Source of the DNA: Labia minor | Lineage: Eukaryota; Arthropoda; Insecta; Dermaptera; Spongiphoridae | Assembly (NCBI GenBank): GCA_963082975.1 | Contig: OY720350.1 | Coordinates: forward strand, 39,301,851 to 39,365,850 | Length of the DNA stretch: 64,000 nt | Direction of reading: 5' to 3' | In this document: positions 59,941 to 64,000 of the stretch, in pieces | How the letters are laid out: each line of letters starts with the position of its first letter | Position numbering within the stretch: the first letter of the stretch is position 1 | Translations under genes and position numbers: made by a program | The notes under the pieces: model-generated | The model's input: the letters and a program-made list of their open reading frames with translations, nothing else | What the model was told of the DNA's origin: nothing | Database searches by the model: none

Positions 59941-60075
59941 TGAAAAAATAATAAAAAGTAAGGAAAAAATTATTTTTTCACTTTTCTCAAAAATTATTTA
60001 TTGTTTTCCAATAAATTTCACGCTATTAAAAGATTAGCCCGAGGGCTATCAAATAGCATTGGAATGGCCCAAATC
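59940..60075. repeat. small palindromes near the OBP gene
   Basis: GTGAAAAAATAAT pairs with ATTATTTTTTCAC at 59940-59981, and AGCCCGAGGGCT is palindromic at about 60037. Function unknown; they may belong to a decayed element. Confidence 0.35.
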
Positions 60076-60079
60076 GCTT

Positions 60080-60869
60080 AAGTCGTTTAGGAGGAGTAGG
60101 TGATATAACTGTCTTTTATATATATAGATAATTACTTGATTTACAAAAAATTGGTAAAAAAAAATAAAGTAATGCCATCTAAAAGCGATTGAAGGCTTTA
60201 ATTTTAATTAAATTACTAACTTATTATTGAATTATTATATTTAGTTTGAAATTAAATAATTATTTTATTAATTTATTTTAATTATAAATTATAAATTATA
60301 ATTACATAATACATTTTAAATTCATCTTTTAAATATATAAATCAATAAATTGAAATATTTCTGTTTAAAAAACATATTTGATATAGAATTTCTTTATAAT
60401 TAATAATTATATAATTGGGTTTAAATATCCTGTTGCCTAGGATCACTTTATAAAATCTTTCCTTGGAGTTAATATCTTTGATCTTAGATCTACAGTAATA
60501 ATTGTCAATTAACATGGACAGTCTCCTTTCTTGACATTTATTAGTCATCAAAAACTATTATGAAAAATAATATATATATTTGCTCTTCCTTGTTTTGTTA
60601 TTTTTTACACATTTATGCATTAAAATAACATGCTATAAAATATTCTTTCTATCTATTACTCTCATTCAATTTAAATATATGTATTTTTTTTTTTTTGCTA
60701 AATTATACTTTTTATAAACATATTATAATTTATATTCAAAATATCAATTTATTATTATTCACGTTCATTTTTGTAACTTTAAATGACATTTTTTAAATAA
60801 ATTAATAAATAAATAAATAAATAAATAATAATAATATAAATAAATAAATTTTATAATAAATAAATAATT
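60080..60869. other. upstream of visible OBP exons; signal-peptide exon not found here
   Basis: I looked on the minus strand for a short ATG exon with a hydrophobic run and a GT donor and found no convincing candidate. AT-rich with AAAT repeats at about 60797-60845. Confidence 0.4.
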
Positions 60870-61060
60870 ATCTATCTATCTATCTATCTATATATATATA
60901 TAAAAGGCAATGTCTGTGTGTCTGTCTGTGTGTCTGCAAATACTCAAAAACTACCCGTCCGATTACGGTGAAACTTTCAGGGATTGTTGTGGGCATCCCA
61001 GGGAAGGTTTTAATCTATCTATATATATAAAAGGCAATGTCTGTGTGTCTGTCTGTGTTA
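60870..61060 (+). repeat. (ATCT)n and duplicated element start
   Basis: TATATATAAAAGGCAATGTC, followed by TGTGTGTCTGTCTGTG, occurs at about 60893 and again at about 61021. Each follows a TCTATCTATATATA tract. The first copy continues into CTACCCGTCCGATTACGGTG. Confidence 0.7.
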
Positions 61061-61299
61061 TTGTTTTGTGTTTTGTACATATATATGTAAAATAAAGAAC
61101 AAACAGAAATAAGAAAATAAATTTTAATTAATATAATTTATAAAAAAAAATAATGTTCATAAACTTAGAATATTAATTATTTAATTAATTAAAATCTACT
61201 TAAATAAATGCAAAGAGCCACAAATATATTAGTAAATATATAAATAATAATATGAAATAGTCAATAAATCTTACTTATTATACTAGGAAAATTTGTTGT

Positions 61300-61488
61300 T
61301 GCTTAAATTAAAATATATTTTCCAAGAAAACAAATATATATCTTATCTACTTATACTGATTGAAACAAAATGGATGAAAACCTTTTACATACAGACTTTC
61401 AACCAAATACCATGTATCATTCGGGGGTACAGGGGGCGGAGCCCCCGTCTAGGTGTGAAGAGCGCCAGGAAGGCGCTCGGAGCAGCTA
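61300..61488 (+). mobile_element. Helitron-like family H2, 3' end fragment
   Basis: The GGGGGCGGAGCCCCC palindrome and the GAGCGCC-aggaa-GGCGCTC hairpin, with a two-base insertion in the loop, are followed by GGAGCAGCTA. The last base is degenerate. Confidence 0.6.
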
Positions 61489-61776
61489 TTATAAATAAAT
61501 TCATGAAATTTTCATAATTTTTTAGACGCAATTAATTTATAATAACCTTTAAATATTAAATATATATATCTGTATTAGTGATACTGGGTTAGATTACATG
61601 AGTCTTTCTTTTGTTTTTTGTTGGAAAAAATTAAATAGTAAGTTATTTTAACTTTTGCTTTTTTTAATCTTTAAACGAGAGCTTAATTAATTACAATATT
61701 ACATAACTAAATCAGTATTAAATATGTTTTTTTTATATGTATTGTTTTTTTTTATATTGCTCAAAAATATTATTTT

Positions 61777-62047
61777 TTACTATCTCGCCAGAGATAGTAT
61801 TGCGATCACGAAAATTTTCGATGTTGAGATTTTGATGTTTTTATACGTTTTGAAGGTTCCTGAATCATTTTCACTAAGGTTGAGAAAAATGTCTGTGTGT
61901 GTGTGTGTGTATGTGTGTGTGTGTATGTATGACATTTTTCTCAACCTTAGTGAAAATGATTCAGGAACCTTCAAAACGTATAAAAACATCAAAATCCCAA
62001 CATCGAAAATTTTCGTGATCGCAATACTATCTCTGGCGAGATAGTAA
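61777..62047. repeat. near-perfect palindrome built from the family B end
   Basis: Arms 61777-61893 and 61931-62047 are 117 bases each and differ at one position (GTTGAGATTTT against GTTGGGATTTT). The 37-base spacer is a GT/AT microsatellite. Each arm is the terminal part of family B, ending in TTACTATCTCGCCAGAGATA. Confidence 0.92.
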
Positions 62048-62204
62048 TAAGAGAGAATATTTATTAATTTATAAACTAGAGGTCGAAATTTACAATCCGA
62101 AAATATTTTTTTTTGAATTGCTATTCCTTTGAATGATAAAAATTATATACGAATGTATATAGCTAAATAATATTTATGTTTTCAATGGTTCTACAATAAA
62201 ATAT

Positions 62205-62353
62205 ACCACCTGGAACACCGAGCTATAGCTCGATCCCTTTCAAAAATAATGATATACAATTCTTTAATTATTTATTACAATTATTAAATATACATTATTG
62301 CCTCAATCTGATTAAAATGAATGGAACTTGGGGTCATCAATAATAATAAATAA
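62205..62353 (-). mobile_element. older H1 copy, left part, split by copy 2
   Basis: Sequence from ACACCGAGCTATAGCTCGAT to the CAATAATAATAAA stretch is a diverged version of 4050-5035. It resumes at 63946 after the inserted younger copy. Confidence 0.65.
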
Positions 62354-62927
62354 GTACCGGGACCCCGAGCCTCGGCTCGGTACTTAAGTTAAAAAAAATG
62401 ATTCATTATTATTGGATTTGGCTGGTAATATTAATACCTGGGACACCGAGCTCTCGCTCTACCCTTTAAAAAATATTGATACACAATTCTTTAATTATTT
62501 ATTACAATTATTAAATGTTACACATTTGCATCAATCTGATTAAAATTAATGAACTTGTGCTCCTCAATAATACATAAATATATAATATATAGGTACATAT
62601 ATTTTTTTTCTATAGTGTTTTTTTGAAAAACTGTTTAGCGCCCCAAGTGGTTATAAAACAAACTAAAGACAAAAAAACGTGCTTTGCAGCTTTTCGGAAT
62701 TAAAAAAGCAAAATTGGCAGTCGTGTGACTGGCCGACAGAAGTGAAAACTTCTGCGTAAGAAATTTTAAAACAGACGAAATTCGCGCTATTTCACGAGAA
62801 AGATGAATTTCATATGCATGTATATATATATAACTTATATATTATTTTAAACATATATTTTAAACAAATTTGTAACTTATATTTATATATATATAAATAC
62901 ACAACTTTGTTTAAAATATTGCAATAC

Positions 62928-63078
62928 GAACTGTTTTATAATTCTTATCTCTAACATAAAATATATATTTATTATGTGAAGTTCATTTCGTATAATTTTG
63001 ATTATATATGTATATATGAAATGAACTTTACATAATAAATATATATTTATATGTTAGAGATAATTTATAAAACAGTTC
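62928..63078. repeat. long inverted repeat inside H1 copy 2
   Basis: Same structure as in copy 1, at a constant offset of 58,401 bases; both arms are preserved. Confidence 0.85.
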
Positions 63079-63614
63079 TAATGACAATTCAAATTTCGCG
63101 CTCTGTTATAAGAAATTTGAAAGCAGATGGTTTCATGGTGTTGGTCACGATCACGCGAGTTCTATACTTTTTCCCCATCCCGCAAAAGTGCTCAACGCCG
63201 CTAAAGAAGTTTTCACTTCAAAAATTATTTAATATTTGGAAATATATCTGACTTATAGAAAAAATGAATATTAATTAAAGAAAGAAATAGTTTTTAAAAT
63301 ATCCTGAATAATATGTAACAATTTTCAAGATAGAAATTTATTACAATATTACAATTATTAACTGTTGCATCATTGCATCAATCTGATTAAAATGAATGGA
63401 ACTTCGGGTACTCAATAATAATAAATAAAATAATATTAATAAATATATTGAATAATATTTTATTGAAAAAATATTAAAACTTATAAAACTATCTAAAACT
63501 TTATTAATAAAAGAACAATGAATAAATAAATATAGAATAGTAATTTATTAAAAAGTAAACAATAGATAAAAAGAAAAAAAAATAACAAAATCATTATTTT
63601 CATTTTTAAATAAC

Positions 63615-63685
63615 GATTCACCCGGCGAGTTTCGAACCGACGAAATCCACTCGTTAAAACATCAGTCCAACCGCTGGACTATATG
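63615..63685 (-). repeat. tRNA-like module in H1 copy 2
   Basis: Same A-box and B-box-like arrangement as in copy 1, carried along with the element. Confidence 0.5.
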
Positions 63686-63945
63686 TATTTAGATAAAAAA
63701 TTGTCATTTTTTTACTGTCTTAGCAGGCAGTATTAAAAATTTTGACGTTTTCCATATATAATTTTCAATTAAGAAATTAATAATGAAGCTGTATGTTTCA
63801 AGAGATATCATCAATAAAACTTAATTTTTCTTTATAAATACTATATCTAGTGTGAATTTGAAAAAAATCGTTAGAGCGGTTTTTGAGAACCAATATATAT
63901 AGATAAATACATATATACAATTTTAGCTAGCATAATAAGATAAGA

Positions 63946-64000
63946 TAAATAATATTTCAGTGAAAAAATATTAAAAATTATAAAACTATCAAAAAGTTAA
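63946..64000 (-). mobile_element. older H1 copy, continuation, cut by the window edge
   Basis: GAAAAAATATTAAAA and TATAAAACTATC match the interior of H1 near 5065-5092, so the host copy continues beyond the window. Confidence 0.6.

Larger units (their letters stand above)
62354..63945 (-). mobile_element. Helitron-like element, family H1, 1.6 kb copy 2
   Basis: It matches 3953-5549 over its full length with few differences: a G/T change at about 62725, a 5-base deletion near 63757 and small changes near 63892. It is inserted in an older, diverged copy of the same family, whose parts flank it on both sides. Confidence 0.75.

Noticed and set aside
60841..61060. CRISPR-like array
   Set aside because: Repeats are microsatellites and element ends with no regular spacers, in a eukaryotic context.
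61724..62044. Matching frames on both strands
   Set aside because: They are the two arms of a palindrome read in opposite directions, not genes.

Overview
The window is strongly AT-rich eukaryotic DNA with long introns, microsatellites and many DNA transposons and Helitrons. Two host genes can be read with confidence, and both are insect-specific families. One is the chitin-binding protein Gasp (obstructor-C, CPAP3 class) on the plus strand. The other is a classical six-cysteine odorant-binding protein (OBP, PBP/GOBP family) on the minus strand. The organism is therefore an insect. The extreme AT content and the repeat load would fit a small parasitoid wasp, but that is inference and no species is claimed.

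Layout. Positions 1-23,280 are intergenic and dominated by repeats: Helitron-like copies, three mariner-type elements, one Tc1/mariner element possibly of rosa type, a hAT MITE that carries a dispersed repeat (family A), and LINE tails. The Gasp promoter and first exon lie at 23,388-23,531 in a locally GC-rich patch. Intron 1 is about 15 kb and holds a piggyBac-type MITE, a 202-bp tandem duplication, a Helitron relic, a candidate minus-strand terminal exon and an unexplained GC-rich reading frame. Gasp exons 2-4 are at 38,492-43,748. They are followed by two alternative last exons at 47,365 and 48,267; each supplies the base that completes the sixth cysteine of the third chitin-binding domain.

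The OBP gene converges on Gasp from the other side, with visible exons from 59,636 down to 52,819. Its signal-peptide exon was not found and must lie further right. Between the two genes, at 50,815-52,498, is a transposon of uncertain superfamily with near-perfect inverted ends, an AAAT duplication and repeated TGGTAAGCCACA motifs; a hAT MITE sits inside it. The OBP introns hold at least four more transposons, some nested.

The right end (60,000-64,000) contains a near-perfect palindrome with 117-bp arms and a nested pair of Helitron-like elements. The inner one is nearly identical to a copy at 3,953-5,549.

Gasp acts in the extracellular chitin matrix of cuticle and trachea. The OBP is a secreted small-ligand carrier. 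Nothing suggests that the two genes work together; they are neighbours only. Most other open frames are chance frames in AT-rich DNA or pieces of mobile elements.
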